Shown here: positions 35,965 to 44,968 of the stretch, piece by piece | How positions within the stretch are numbered: the first letter of the stretch is position 1 | Layout of the letters: each line of letters begins with the position of its first letter | Assembly (NCBI RefSeq): GCF_001317345.1 | Contig: NZ_JXCG01000003.1 | Coordinates: 62,001 to 126,000 of the forward strand | Source: Thermococcus sp. EP1 | GTDB lineage: Archaea > Methanobacteriota_B > Thermococci > Thermococcales > Thermococcaceae | DNA: 64,000 nucleotides | Direction: 5' to 3' | The notes under the pieces: model-generated | Seen by the model: the letters and a program-made list of their open reading frames with translations, nothing else | What the model was told of the DNA's origin: nothing | Databases searched by the model: none | Made by a program: the position numbers and the translations under genes

Positions 35965-37207
35965 AGATAACTTTCCTCCAGACTTCCCTTATTTTATCAA
36001 CGTATCTGGCGGGTGATGCAATTAACACTGCCCATCTGGGTGTTTGTCTCCGTTTTAGAGCATTTGCAAGTGGAGTAACTTTGGTAAGAGGTCTTATTTC
36101 TCCATTGTGCATTAATACTCCAATTTCTGTGGATTTTAATCGTGGTTCAGTTAGCATTAGGTCTGCTGTAGAGAATTCTATGAGGATTTCTCCTTCTTTT
36201 GCCCCTACTGCATTTGCCAATGCCCTTTCAAGCTCTTGACGTTTTTTAATGTCTTTATATATATTCAATAATTCTCTCTTTTCTTCTGTTGTTAATTCAT
36301 CAGCATTTAGTAACAATGCAGCTTTGAATAAGTCACGGTATTTAATACGCTTTACAATTTCTGCTGGATAACCTTCTAGGTCTTCAAGTTCGACAAGAAC
36401 TCTACAGTCTGTCATTTTCCAGAATTCCCACAAATATCCATCCTCAAGGGCAAACTCAAGGGCTCGTGTAAGCATGCTTTCAGCTATTTTCACAGTATGA
36501 TGGAAGTAAACTCTGGAGTACATTAATGCTCTGGCTACCATCATACCCTCTACAGCTTCTACTCCTTTCTCGTCCACTACTAGTTCATTGTCATGTATTC
36601 TAAGTATTTTAAGAAGTCTTTCGAGATCAATTATTCCATGTGCCACGCCAGTATAATGAGCGTCTCTGATGAGGTAATCTATCTGATCCACATCTACATC
36701 CCCGTGAAGGGCCTGTCCGAGGTATCTTTTTTCGTATTTACCCAAAATAATATCTGCAACTTCTTTTGGTTCGTACCCATAGAACTCTAAAACCTCTGGG
36801 ATAAATTGTCTTTCTTCAGTCTCCCCATCTATGATATCTATTTTTCCGAGGATTATATTTTGTCCTAGATGCATATGATCGTATTCTCTTACATAATGCT
36901 CGTATATTTGCTCGAAAGTATGTGAGAAAGGCCCATGGCCGATATCGTGTAAAAGTGCTCCGGCTTCTAAAATTGTACTCTCTTCCTCAGTTAATCCAAG
37001 CTCTTGGGCAAGTCTTTTTGCGATACTGTAAGTTCCAAGTGAGTGTTCAAATCGTGAATGATTTGCACCAGGGTAAACGAGATATGCTAATCCTAATTGT
37101 TTTATGTTTCTTAACCTTTGGAATTCTGGTGTCTTTATAAGATCCAAAATGAGTCCACTTATTTTCATACTCCCATGTATGGGATCATGGATTATCTTTG
37201 GTTTCAT
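35957..37207 (-). CDS. HD-domain phosphohydrolase (COG1078)
   Basis: A 416-residue HD-superfamily hydrolase related to dNTP triphosphohydrolases. The metal site is spread over SRFEHSLGTYSIA, LLHDIGHGPFSHTFE and DQIDYLIRDAHYTGV. The opening HDPIHGSMKISGLILDLIKTP is typical of COG1078. Members hydrolyse dNTPs or act as regulators; the activity here is not proven. The ATG at 37207 follows AGGTGA by 5 bases. Confidence 0.9.
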   Translation of the reverse strand: MKPKIIHDPIHGSMKISGLILDLIKTPEFQRLRNIKQLGLAYLVYPGANHSRFEHSLGTYSIAKRLAQELGLTEEESTILEAGALLHDIGHGPFSHTFEQIYEHYVREYDHMHLGQNIILGKIDIIDGETEERQFIPEVLEFYGYEPKEVADIILGKYEKRYLGQALHGDVDVDQIDYLIRDAHYTGVAHGIIDLERLLKILRIHDNELVVDEKGVEAVEGMMVARALMYSRVYFHHTVKIAESMLTRALEFALEDGYLWEFWKMTDCRVLVELEDLEGYPAEIVKRIKYRDLFKAALLLNADELTTEEKRELLNIYKDIKKRQELERALANAVGAKEGEILIEFSTADLMLTEPRLKSTEIGVLMHNGEIRPLTKVTPLANALKRRQTPRWAVLIASPARYVDKIREVWRKVIFS

Positions 37208-37336
37208 TTTCTTCACCTGTATTAGAGATTAAGAAAAAGAAGTTAAATAATTTTGCATTTTTTGTTTGAAAAACCTGTCCTTTTAATAGGAAACATATAA
37301 CATTAGATAGGTATTAGAAGGAATAAAATAGAAAAG

Positions 37337-38608
37337 TCAGATATCTTTTCCAACGATGAAAATTCTTTTAGTCTTTCCTGGTTTTTGGGGTAAGTTCTTT
37401 CTAACCTCTTTCGCTGGAACAGCCTCTATTTTGAGCTCTGATGATTTAGCTTCTTCTACTTCATATCTAACTGGATTATTTGCCTCATATATCAACTCTC
37501 TTATCTCATCTTCTACACCGGCTGGTTTTTCTCCCATGTATCCTACCCTTATTGTAGCTTTTGGCTTTGGATTTTCTGGGGAGAGTGGGTGATAGATTAT
37601 CACGAAGTCTATTAGGGAGGGATATCTATGAACTATGTCCATAACCTGGTCTATGTGGAGTTTTGCTCCGGCGAGACTTATCGTGTCCTTTTCTCTTATA
37701 ACATTTACAATTTTTCCATCAACCACTTTTGCCAAGTCCCCAATCTTGTAGTTAAACAGTGGCAATCCTGTAAGTTCTCCCTCTTTCATAACCTTTGTTA
37801 TATAAATTTCATGATATTCTTTGTACTCTTCGTCTTTGGTCTGTTTAAGGACTATTAGAGAGTCTGAAAAGGTAAATGGAGTTACTTTTTTCTTTGTGAT
37901 TAATCTATACCCGGTTAGCCCATCCTCTGTGCTTGCAAATACATCAAAAATTACTGCATTTGGAAAGTTATCAAGAACTACTTTTGCTAACTCTTTTGTT
38001 AGTGTTTCTCCACCCATAATTATGAGCTGAATGTCATTTCTTATATCTTCTGGAAGAGTTAGGCTAAGATTGTATACTGCAGCAGTTAACCCAAATATTC
38101 CTGTGGCTTTTATCCCTCTTAGTTCCTTTATTAGTGCGTCTCTCATTCGCAGATATTGGATGGGAATTTGATGATACCTAATGTTTGCATCTGAAAATCC
38201 TTCAATCGCAAAAACTCCGGATGAAGATGGTAATGGAGCAGTAAACGATGCCATGATAGACCCTTCTAGGTATTCTAGGGCCCAAGAACGAGCTTGACGG
38301 CGATATCTCTTTTTGTCATCATGTGTAAAAGGTACTCTTTTTGGATCCCCAGTAGTCCCACTTGTTCTCATCACCCCGTGGAAGATTTCCACATTTTTTA
38401 TATATGTGGGCCACAGTTTATCTGTATTGTACAAATCGTGGGGTGTTATGAAGACTTTGTCAGTAGCTGAAAGCAAGCTGTTGGGAGTCAATTCATCAAT
38501 ATTTGTTCCCATGAATTTTTCTTTCCAGAATTCTGTAGTTTCACATGCTTTCTCGGCTGTATATCTCAAATCGTTGGTATTAATATCTCCAAGTACTATC
38601 CCTGCCAT
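37337..38608 (-). CDS. AMP-forming adenylate enzyme, PaaK-like
   Basis: A 423-residue member of the ANL adenylate-forming superfamily, nearest to phenylacetate-CoA ligases and F390 synthetases by layout. The phosphate loop is VMRTSGTTGDPKRVPF (near 78-93), then IIMGGETLTKELAK, VFDVFASTEDGL (A5 region) and YKIGDLAKVVDGKI (A7/A8). It would activate a carboxylate as acyl-AMP; the acceptor is unknown. GGTGAT lies 2 bases before the ATG. It diverges from a second PaaK/LuxE-like gene at 38738. Confidence 0.82.
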   Translation of the reverse strand: MAGIVLGDINTNDLRYTAEKACETTEFWKEKFMGTNIDELTPNSLLSATDKVFITPHDLYNTDKLWPTYIKNVEIFHGVMRTSGTTGDPKRVPFTHDDKKRYRRQARSWALEYLEGSIMASFTAPLPSSSGVFAIEGFSDANIRYHQIPIQYLRMRDALIKELRGIKATGIFGLTAAVYNLSLTLPEDIRNDIQLIIMGGETLTKELAKVVLDNFPNAVIFDVFASTEDGLTGYRLITKKKVTPFTFSDSLIVLKQTKDEEYKEYHEIYITKVMKEGELTGLPLFNYKIGDLAKVVDGKIVNVIREKDTISLAGAKLHIDQVMDIVHRYPSLIDFVIIYHPLSPENPKPKATIRVGYMGEKPAGVEDEIRELIYEANNPVRYEVEEAKSSELKIEAVPAKEVRKNLPQKPGKTKRIFIVGKDI

Positions 38609-38737
38609 GGTATCACCCTCTTCAATAACGCAGTTCTACTATTTAACCATTTAGTTTTTGGACCATAAAGAAAAATTAATAACCTCTGTGTGTAATTTTA
38701 TACATCATGTTTTCGAAAGTTGCTAGGAGGATTATAA

Positions 38738-39796
38738 ATGTTAAGATATAGGGATATAATCGAGGAATATGAGAATCCCTTAAATATCAGCGAAAGAGAG
38801 ACAGTAGAGTATCTTCGAAGAGTTTTTGAACATCACTTTGACAACACTCCCTATTGGAAAAAAATGAAGGGGAAAATAGAGTTAAATCAGATTTTTGAAG
38901 GAAGCTTGAATGAGGTTTTTGAGAGGATATTTAACGCTAGGTTGGCTGTTGACGAAGATTATTTACGGAATAACTGGCTGGACTTCCTCCCAGAAAACTA
39001 TAGTGGTAGGATTCGGTTCTACCAATCATCAGGTACAACCAGAGAAAGAGCAATTGGACACTGGGCATATGAGTATCTAAAGCTTCTTGTGAAATATCTA
39101 AGAGTTTCATTTGATGAGGTTTATGGATTGGATAAAAAATATAATGAAAACCACAGGATGAGAGCAATAGCCCATGGTCCATATGGGTGGTATCAGGAAG
39201 AGATAAGTGAACTGGTATGGTCTTATGGTGGTTTGCTCTATTTTATTGGGGTGGAGACTGATGGAATAAAACGAGAACTTGAGGAAAAAAAATTAGAAGA
39301 GGTATTAAAAGGAAGATTAGCTCCATTGGCAAGATATACCAAAAGGATTTTTGAAAGGGATAGAATCAATACAATTAGAACCGGCCCACAGATGCTTGCT
39401 CTTGTTCCAGAGCCGGAAAACATAGAGACCGTAATTTTAAGTGGGCTCGGCATTACTGTTAACTCTCTCAAAGAAATTCAAAAAACTTTTAAAAATTCGA
39501 CTATCATCCCCCTCTACGGGTATTATGCGTTTGGAGATATAATAGGAATGCTTAAAAATAATGAGGTTGTATATTATCCGAATTACCCATTTACTATAAT
39601 ATTTCCATTAGTTCAAGAAGAGGGCCAATACAAAATAGCTAGATATGGGGAACGGGGAAGAATGGGATTAATAATAGCAAGACCTGAACTCCTTATAGTA
39701 AAGATAGAAGATGAGAGTATGAGTAGAGTTCCTCCCGTAGGTCCATTTGGATGGGATGGATTTGGAAACCCCAAACGTGGCAAGAGGGTGATTTGA
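38738..39796 (+). CDS. LuxE/PaaK-like adenylate-forming protein
   Basis: A 352-residue relative of acyl-protein synthetase LuxE and PaaK. RFYQSSGTTRERAIGHWAYEYL (near 91-112) is the SSGTT phosphate loop; IPLYGYYAFGD stands where ANL enzymes have YGxTE, and YGERGRMGLII is near the A7 region. It ends with VPPVGPFGWDGFGNPK and lacks a full C-terminal lid domain. The acyl substrate and acceptor are unknown. AGGAGG lies 7 bases before the ATG. Its TGA is followed at once by the ATG of the membrane/DUF835 gene. Confidence 0.78.
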   Translation: MLRYRDIIEEYENPLNISERETVEYLRRVFEHHFDNTPYWKKMKGKIELNQIFEGSLNEVFERIFNARLAVDEDYLRNNWLDFLPENYSGRIRFYQSSGTTRERAIGHWAYEYLKLLVKYLRVSFDEVYGLDKKYNENHRMRAIAHGPYGWYQEEISELVWSYGGLLYFIGVETDGIKRELEEKKLEEVLKGRLAPLARYTKRIFERDRINTIRTGPQMLALVPEPENIETVILSGLGITVNSLKEIQKTFKNSTIIPLYGYYAFGDIIGMLKNNEVVYYPNYPFTIIFPLVQEEGQYKIARYGERGRMGLIIARPELLIVKIEDESMSRVPPVGPFGWDGFGNPKRGKRVI

Positions 39797-40915
39797 ATGG
39801 TAGACTATTCAATGGTCTCCACTATTCAGGGGATGGTTGTGTTAATAGCAGATCTCTTAGCGTTTACTCTTATTCTGCGTGTTTATCGAAAGACCAAACG
39901 TAGATCTGCACTGTTTATTTCATTGGCTTGGTTTTTTGACTTTTTAACAGTAATCAATTATACTGTGTTAAACCCATATGCGATTGGATTTTTCTTGAGT
40001 ATAGCTTCTGTTTTGATGTTTTGTGGTACCGTAGAACTCTGCAAAGAAGAGGACAGAAGAGTACCACTTATAGAGATATTACCATTTTCGTTAATAGGTC
40101 CATTACTGGCTTTATACTTTATTGGCCTTGAAATTTTAGCAAAAATGGGAATAATTGACATGATAGAAGGTTTCCTTGTAATGGCAGGTTCTCATGCAAC
40201 TGCTGGAATATTTTTCCTGTTGGCTGGATACTCTATTAGGGGTATAGAGGACATATATGGAAGGAAAGCAAGATATCTTTTTATTGGACTAGTACTTTTT
40301 GGAATCCATCTCTTCCCAATTCCAATAATTTACGGTCTTCCTGAACATCTCCAAAAGATATATCCAATAATTGGATACGCTATTTCAGCAGTATTGGTCG
40401 TCTCTTTAACAACTCTCACAATAAAACTAACGTATTCTGATGAATTCAGTGAATTGAGGGCATTAGAAGTTCCTCAAATTACAATAGAACCTGGGGTTTT
40501 GATAGTGAACAAGGAAAAATACACAATTCTAAAAGAAACATTGAAAGATATCCCAGTATTGGCATTTGTTAGAGATCTAAAAGAAGCGTCTGATGTTTGG
40601 GAACGCTATTTCATAACCACAATCAGTAAAGAAGGCAAGGATAACTTTATCTCCCCAACCAATTTAGAGAGAATGACTGAACTTTCATATAGATATCTGA
40701 GAATGATGGAAGAGAAAGGAAGCAGAGGAATTGTGATTTTTGATTGCTTGGAGTACTTGCTGATGTATAATGATTTCAGGAGCGTAATGAAGTTCCTAAA
40801 TAAAGTAAAAGATTTTGTCATGCACCACAATGGAACTCTTATAATCGTTGCAGAAAAAGACGCTTTTGAAGATCCACAATGGGGCATTTTAACGCGTTTG
40901 CTTGAGGAGACATAA
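39797..40915 (+). CDS. seven-helix membrane protein with C-terminal DUF835 domain
   Basis: A 372-residue protein. Residues ~1-210 hold about seven transmembrane helices (for example MVVLIADLLAFTLIL, FFLSIASVLMFCGTVEL, FLVMAGSHATAGIFFLLAG, IGYAISAVLVVSLTTLTI). Residues ~235-372 are a DUF835 domain: IEPGVLIVNKEKYTILKETL, RGIVIFDCLEYLLMYNDFRSV and FVMHHNGTLIIVAEKDAFED, a RecA-like core without a P-loop. It looks like a membrane sensor with a cytoplasmic signalling domain (inference). GGGTGAT precedes the ATG and the previous stop abuts it, so it is co-translated with the LuxE/PaaK-like gene. Confidence 0.82.
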   Translation: MVDYSMVSTIQGMVVLIADLLAFTLILRVYRKTKRRSALFISLAWFFDFLTVINYTVLNPYAIGFFLSIASVLMFCGTVELCKEEDRRVPLIEILPFSLIGPLLALYFIGLEILAKMGIIDMIEGFLVMAGSHATAGIFFLLAGYSIRGIEDIYGRKARYLFIGLVLFGIHLFPIPIIYGLPEHLQKIYPIIGYAISAVLVVSLTTLTIKLTYSDEFSELRALEVPQITIEPGVLIVNKEKYTILKETLKDIPVLAFVRDLKEASDVWERYFITTISKEGKDNFISPTNLERMTELSYRYLRMMEEKGSRGIVIFDCLEYLLMYNDFRSVMKFLNKVKDFVMHHNGTLIIVAEKDAFEDPQWGILTRLLEET

Positions 40916-40938
40916 TCAACTTGCTCTTTACGACCTTT

Positions 40939-41568
40939 CTACTTTCTAAAAATTTTTTCTGGGTAGAAGGTTAGAGATGCCTTTGCTTGGGGAATTTCCA
41001 TTCCTAGGGCTATTCCAAAGCTCATGAGATCTCTTGGGGATCGAACTTCCCATTTTGATTCAGCAGAAGACGTTAGAAACCTTGGCACTTTGTATTTATT
41101 TACGAGTTTCCAGTTCTGTATCATGAACTTTAACAAGGTAGATCTCTCATAGGGACTTTTCCTGAATAATTGAGAAAGAGAGAATCCTATGGCCACATCA
41201 TTTCTTGATGCAAGTCTTGCAAGAACATGGTCAAGTCCATTGTCTTTCCTCCCGAGTTCAGGGGAAATTATGGCATCAACTTTACTTTCTATAGCAAAAC
41301 GAGTAACTCTTAAGTTCCCACCTTGGACATAAATTAAAGCTTTTGGGACCCTCCGTTTTACCTCTCGTATTAGGGAAGGCTTATCTGTGATAATGAGAAG
41401 TGCAACCTTCCCATATTCTTTCTTGAGTTCATTAACTTCATTTTTGAGCTTGTCGAAATTTGGGAGACTTTTTAGAATAAGTTTTTTTGTAAAGACTACC
41501 TCATCATACCACTCCTTGGCAAGTTCGTAGGCATCTTTACTCCTTACGTCCATTTCAATAAATTTCAT
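40939..41568 (-). CDS. rnp3: ribonuclease P protein component 3 (Rpp30)
   Basis: A 209-residue TIM-barrel protein subunit of archaeal RNase P, which trims the 5' end of pre-tRNA. Seen: FIEMDVRSKDAYELAKEWYDEV, YVQGGNLRVTRFAIESKVDAIISP, DNGLDHVLARLASRNDVAIGFSL and SSAESKWEVRSPRDLMSFGIALGM, all family blocks. Its ATG overlaps the stop of the COG1325 gene (ATGA), so translation is coupled in the L15e operon. Confidence 0.94.
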   Translation of the reverse strand: MKFIEMDVRSKDAYELAKEWYDEVVFTKKLILKSLPNFDKLKNEVNELKKEYGKVALLIITDKPSLIREVKRRVPKALIYVQGGNLRVTRFAIESKVDAIISPELGRKDNGLDHVLARLASRNDVAIGFSLSQLFRKSPYERSTLLKFMIQNWKLVNKYKVPRFLTSSAESKWEVRSPRDLMSFGIALGMEIPQAKASLTFYPEKIFRK

Positions 41569-42020
41569 TCACTCAACCACTCCCGAACGGTTTTCATTAC
41601 TGTTTCCTTTTTCATTGGAAATGCTTTTATCTTTATCTTGATCTGTATAACATCCTCGCCTTCGTCAACTTCGGCTTCTCCTAGATATGCTTTTTGTTTG
41701 TTGAAGCGAATAAAGAATGTTCCTGTTTCATCAACTTTCTCTTCGAGGTTTTCAAGGAGGTATTCTTTATCCTCATCATTTAAAAGCTCCTTGAGATGTT
41801 CAAGCATTTTCTTAACACTTTTGCTTCTTTTTACTTCGGCATTTATCACTTTGATTGGATTTCCAAAGTAACCCTCCGTTTCGAGTATTTCAAATTCGAT
41901 GTCTTCTGAAGGGACGTCTTCTGGGAAAAATATTCCCATAGCCTCTAAGACTTTTTCGGGATCTTCAGTTGCGTGAGCAAATGTTGAGACTCTTATATGA
42001 TGAGCTTGAAGTTTTGGCAT
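41565..42020 (-). CDS. COG1325 RNA-binding protein (predicted exosome-associated)
   Basis: A 151-residue archaeal protein beginning MPKLQAHHIRVSTFAHATEDPEKV, the start of the COG1325/DUF54 family, predicted to bind RNA from its place in the exosome and RNase P gene neighbourhood. Two similar halves of mixed alpha/beta are visible. The ATG at 42020 follows GAGGTGA by 5 bases. It lies between L15e and Rpp30, the usual archaeal order. Confidence 0.88.
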   Translation of the reverse strand: MPKLQAHHIRVSTFAHATEDPEKVLEAMGIFFPEDVPSEDIEFEILETEGYFGNPIKVINAEVKRSKSVKKMLEHLKELLNDEDKEYLLENLEEKVDETGTFFIRFNKQKAYLGEAEVDEGEDVIQIKIKIKAFPMKKETVMKTVREWLSE

Positions 42021-42111
42021 TGTTTTCACCTCTTGAAGTTTTGTAATAGAAGTTTAAAAGATATCGCAAATCAAGGGATCAAGAAAAGATGAATTAAAGA
42101 AGAATGGGGGA

Positions 42112-42696
42112 TCACTTACCCCTTCCTTTATGGGCCCTAATGCTTGGTCTAATTTTCTCAGCACCCTTACCTTTGTTTCTAAGGCCTCTGCTCTTTTTAC
42201 CGGCGGAGGTTAGTCCTCTAAAGACTCTGCCTTTGTGGGCTTTTCCAGCAATCCAAGCTATTTTTGGATCAGACTTAATTACTGGGTGGTGTGGATCCAC
42301 CATAATAATCTCAAACCATCTATACATTCCATCCTCGCCAACCCAATAAGAATTGAGGACTTCAAGGTTGGGGAACTTTCTCGCAGCTTTCTCTTCGGCA
42401 ATCCATTGTAAGGATTTCTTTGGTGAGTATCTAACCTGACCCATCTTTGAGGGTTTTCTTCCTCCTCTCCACCTTGGTCTCTTTCGTCCACCTTTTCTCA
42501 CTCTAACTCTCACAAGAACATAACCTTGCTTTGCTTGATAACCTAGGTTCCTGGCCCTGTCAAGTCTGGTTGGTCTTTCGATTCTAATAATGCTTGGTTC
42601 TCTTCTCCACTTAATCATTCTTTGCTTTAAGAGATCTCCCACATATGTCTTCTTTGGACTTTTCCAAGCTTCTCTAATGTATTTGTACATTCCCAT
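42112..42696 (-). CDS. rpl15e: 50S ribosomal protein L15e
   Basis: A 194-residue basic ribosomal protein: [70 protein letters not shown] and [23 protein letters not shown]. The ATG at 42696 follows GAGGTG by 6 bases. It is the first gene of an operon with COG1325 and Rpp30 and is preceded by a structured, GC-rich leader. Confidence 0.96.
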   Translation of the reverse strand: MGMYKYIREAWKSPKKTYVGDLLKQRMIKWRREPSIIRIERPTRLDRARNLGYQAKQGYVLVRVRVRKGGRKRPRWRGGRKPSKMGQVRYSPKKSLQWIAEEKAARKFPNLEVLNSYWVGEDGMYRWFEIIMVDPHHPVIKSDPKIAWIAGKAHKGRVFRGLTSAGKKSRGLRNKGKGAEKIRPSIRAHKGRGK

Positions 42697-42777
42697 CCTT
42701 TTCACCTCGTTCTTTACTGTTTGTGGTTCTCCGCAGAGCGGAACATCCCGCGGTCTTCACCGCCTAGTCAAGGTGAA
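42697..42777 (-). promoter_or_regulatory. structured GC-rich 5' leader of the L15e operon
   Basis: About 63 percent G+C over 51 bases (42725-42775) inside AT-rich DNA. A hairpin GCGGT-4-ACCGC (42750-42763) and a second TCCGC-3-GCGGA (42730-42742) can form, while TTCACC-10-GGTGAA (42756-42777) competes with the first. A TTTTAAAA box near 42793-42800 would start transcription close to the outer edge, so these structures would sit in the L15e mRNA leader. An independent small RNA is the alternative. Confidence 0.5.
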
Positions 42778-42810
42778 TAAACAAGGTTGCTTTTTAAAAG
42801 TTGCGCTGTA

Positions 42811-42820
42811 TATTTAAAAA
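42811..42820 (+). promoter_or_regulatory. TATA box for pelota
   Basis: TATATTTAAA lies about 38 bases before the GTG start at 42853 on the plus strand, back to back with the L15e promoter. Confidence 0.45.
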
Positions 42821-42852
42821 AGCAGGATGTGAATTTCAAATGGGTGGTGAGG

Positions 42853-43923
42853 GTGAAGATAATTCATCAAGATCTTAAAGAGGGTAAAATCAAGGTGAAG
42901 GTTGAGACTCTTGATGATCTCTGGCACCTTTATCATATTATTGATGAGAATGATATTGTTTATGCCAAAACTCTCAGGAAGCAAAGCCAGAGAAGTGACT
43001 CTTTAAGGCCAGAAAAGGTTCAGGCGATTCCAGTATTTTTAGGAATAAAGGTCGAAAAAATAAACTTTCATAAGTTTGCCAATGCTCTAAGAATAACTGG
43101 TCCCATAATTTACAGTTCGAGAGAGGAAGTACCTCTTGGAAAGTACCACACAATAGCGGTTGAGGAGAACAATACGATCACAATTCAGAAAGAGAGATGG
43201 AAAAAACACCATATAGAACGCTTAGAGGAAGCAGTAAAAGCTTCTCAAAGGGCACGAGTCATGATTGTTGTGATTGATGAAGGAGAAGCAGATATAGCAG
43301 TTGTTAGAGAATACGGCGTTGAGACAATAGCAAATATAGTTCATAACCTTGGAGGAAAGAGGTATAATGCTGATAGAGAGAGTGAAGAAAAGAAATTTTT
43401 CCATGATCTGGCAAAAACCATAATGGAGATAATGAAAAGGGAAAATGTGGAAAAGACTATTGTGGCTGGGCCAGGCTTTACAAAAGAAAACTTTTACAAG
43501 TTTATAAGTGAGAATTACCCAGAACTGGCAAAAAAAGTTGTTATAGAAGATACAAGTGTTACTGGAAGAACCGGAATCTACGAAGTAATTAGAAGAGGGA
43601 CGGTAGATAAAGTTTATCATGAGAATAGAGTTGCTAGAGAAATTCAGCTTGTAGAGAAAGTGATCGAGGAAATAGCAAAGAATGGTCTTGTTGCATATGG
43701 TCTAGGAGAAGTTGAAGAAGCAGCTAACTATGGGGCTATAGAGACACTTCTTGTTCTGGATGAACTCTTAAAAGACGAACTTAAGGAAAGGATAGAAGAA
43801 ATAATGGAATTTGTGAGGGGGACAAGAGGGAATGTAGTAATAGTGAGCTCTGAACATGAGGGCGGAGAGAAGCTCAAGGCTTTGGGAGGGATTGCTGCGT
43901 TATTGAGGTATAAAATAAAGTAA
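42853..43923 (+). CDS. pelA: mRNA surveillance protein Pelota
   Basis: A 356-residue aPelota, the eRF1-like factor that with aEF1A frees stalled ribosomes; in archaea it also serves as partner in termination-related rescue. Seen: KIIHQDLKEGKIKVKVETLDDLWHLYHII at the N-terminus, the DIVYAKTLRKQSQRSD loop, EGEADIAVVREYG, the central KTIVAGPGFTKENFYKF, and VAYGLGEVEEAANYGAIETLL. No GGQ motif, as expected. The GTG at 42853 matches homologue starts; the frame is open further upstream. Confidence 0.95.
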   Translation: MKIIHQDLKEGKIKVKVETLDDLWHLYHIIDENDIVYAKTLRKQSQRSDSLRPEKVQAIPVFLGIKVEKINFHKFANALRITGPIIYSSREEVPLGKYHTIAVEENNTITIQKERWKKHHIERLEEAVKASQRARVMIVVIDEGEADIAVVREYGVETIANIVHNLGGKRYNADRESEEKKFFHDLAKTIMEIMKRENVEKTIVAGPGFTKENFYKFISENYPELAKKVVIEDTSVTGRTGIYEVIRRGTVDKVYHENRVAREIQLVEKVIEEIAKNGLVAYGLGEVEEAANYGAIETLLVLDELLKDELKERIEEIMEFVRGTRGNVVIVSSEHEGGEKLKALGGIAALLRYKIK

Positions 43924-44910
43924 CTAATAAATCTCAGCGTATGCATCGCTCTCAAATTCTGGGAATTCTTCTTCTTTTCCTCTTTTAATGAGTATTCTTT
44001 CCTTGCTTTCTGTGAACTTTCCAATTCTAAAGGCTTTAATTCCGTGTCTATGAAGTTCTTCGATTAGAGTCTTTGTTTTCTCTTTTGGGGAAATTATTAT
44101 CAATGTACCTGTAGAGGAGAGCGTTAATGGGTCAACTTTGTAATGATTCACTACTTTTTTGACGAGTGATGGAATATAAACCCTCTCATAATAAACCTTA
44201 AATCCCACCCCAGAATTATTGGCAATCTCATGTAATGCCGTCAATCCTCCTTCAGTTGCATCATGCATACCGCGGGCAAATTTTCTTGCTACTAAGGCAT
44301 CAGGAATTACTGTCTCGAGTCTGTACATCTCCTTCAGAGTATTTATTTCTGATGGAGAAAGTATTTTTCTGAGCTCGTCTGTCTTGAACCATGCGACACC
44401 AACTGCAAATTCTATTGCAATACCTTTTGTAATGATGATATCGTCTCCAGCCTTTGCTAATGGAAGTTTTAGTTCATTTTTCTTTACTAACCCCATGGCT
44501 GTTGTTGTTGCGGTTATCTCTTTGATGGTATTGTAAACTCCAGTATGGCCACCAAGAATCGATGTGTTATATTTGTTACACTCGTCCTTTAGTGTTTTCA
44601 TGATGAGTGTTAAATCTTCCTTTGTAGTTTTTGGGGGAAGTAAAAGATCAACTATTATCCATCTTGGGTCTGCTCCAAAGACGGCCACATCGCTTGATGC
44701 AAAATGGTAAGTAAAAAAGCCGAATTTCTCTTTGGGGACTCCCAGAATGGGATCTGTGGCAATAACAAGGTAACTATCGTCGTCATATTCTAGAACAGCG
44801 GAATCGAATCCTTCTCTTGGCCCATAGATGATTTTTGTATCGTCTAAAGGTAGGTTTTTGAGGACTATTTCCTTAAGGACCTCACTCCTAATTTTGCCAA
44901 GTGGGAGCAT
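43924..44910 (-). CDS. AIR synthase-related protein (HypE-like, COG1973)
   Basis: A 328-residue PurM/HypE-fold protein: YLVIATDPILGVPKEKFGFFTYHFASSDVAVFGADPRWIIVDL, GGHTGVYNTIKEITATTTAMG, and GMHDATEGGLTALHEIA, the glycine-rich ATP-binding signatures of the fold. It lacks the C-terminal PRxC(G) of true HypE, so the reaction is unknown. AGGAGG lies 8 bases before the ATG. Confidence 0.85.
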   Translation of the reverse strand: MLPLGKIRSEVLKEIVLKNLPLDDTKIIYGPREGFDSAVLEYDDDSYLVIATDPILGVPKEKFGFFTYHFASSDVAVFGADPRWIIVDLLLPPKTTKEDLTLIMKTLKDECNKYNTSILGGHTGVYNTIKEITATTTAMGLVKKNELKLPLAKAGDDIIITKGIAIEFAVGVAWFKTDELRKILSPSEINTLKEMYRLETVIPDALVARKFARGMHDATEGGLTALHEIANNSGVGFKVYYERVYIPSLVKKVVNHYKVDPLTLSSTGTLIIISPKEKTKTLIEELHRHGIKAFRIGKFTESKERILIKRGKEEEFPEFESDAYAEIY

Positions 44911-44968
44911 TTTGAAAGCCTCCTTCTTGGTTTTAAAAGGAAAGAATTAATTTTTAGCAATCTTAGCT

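Noticed and set aside
42725-42777. Possible tRNA in the GC-rich spacer before L15e
   Set aside because: No T-loop GTTCRANYC pattern, no acceptor stem and too short; called a structured leader instead.
43222-43620. Minus-strand 132-codon frame inside pelota
   Set aside because: Antisense shadow of a well-conserved gene.
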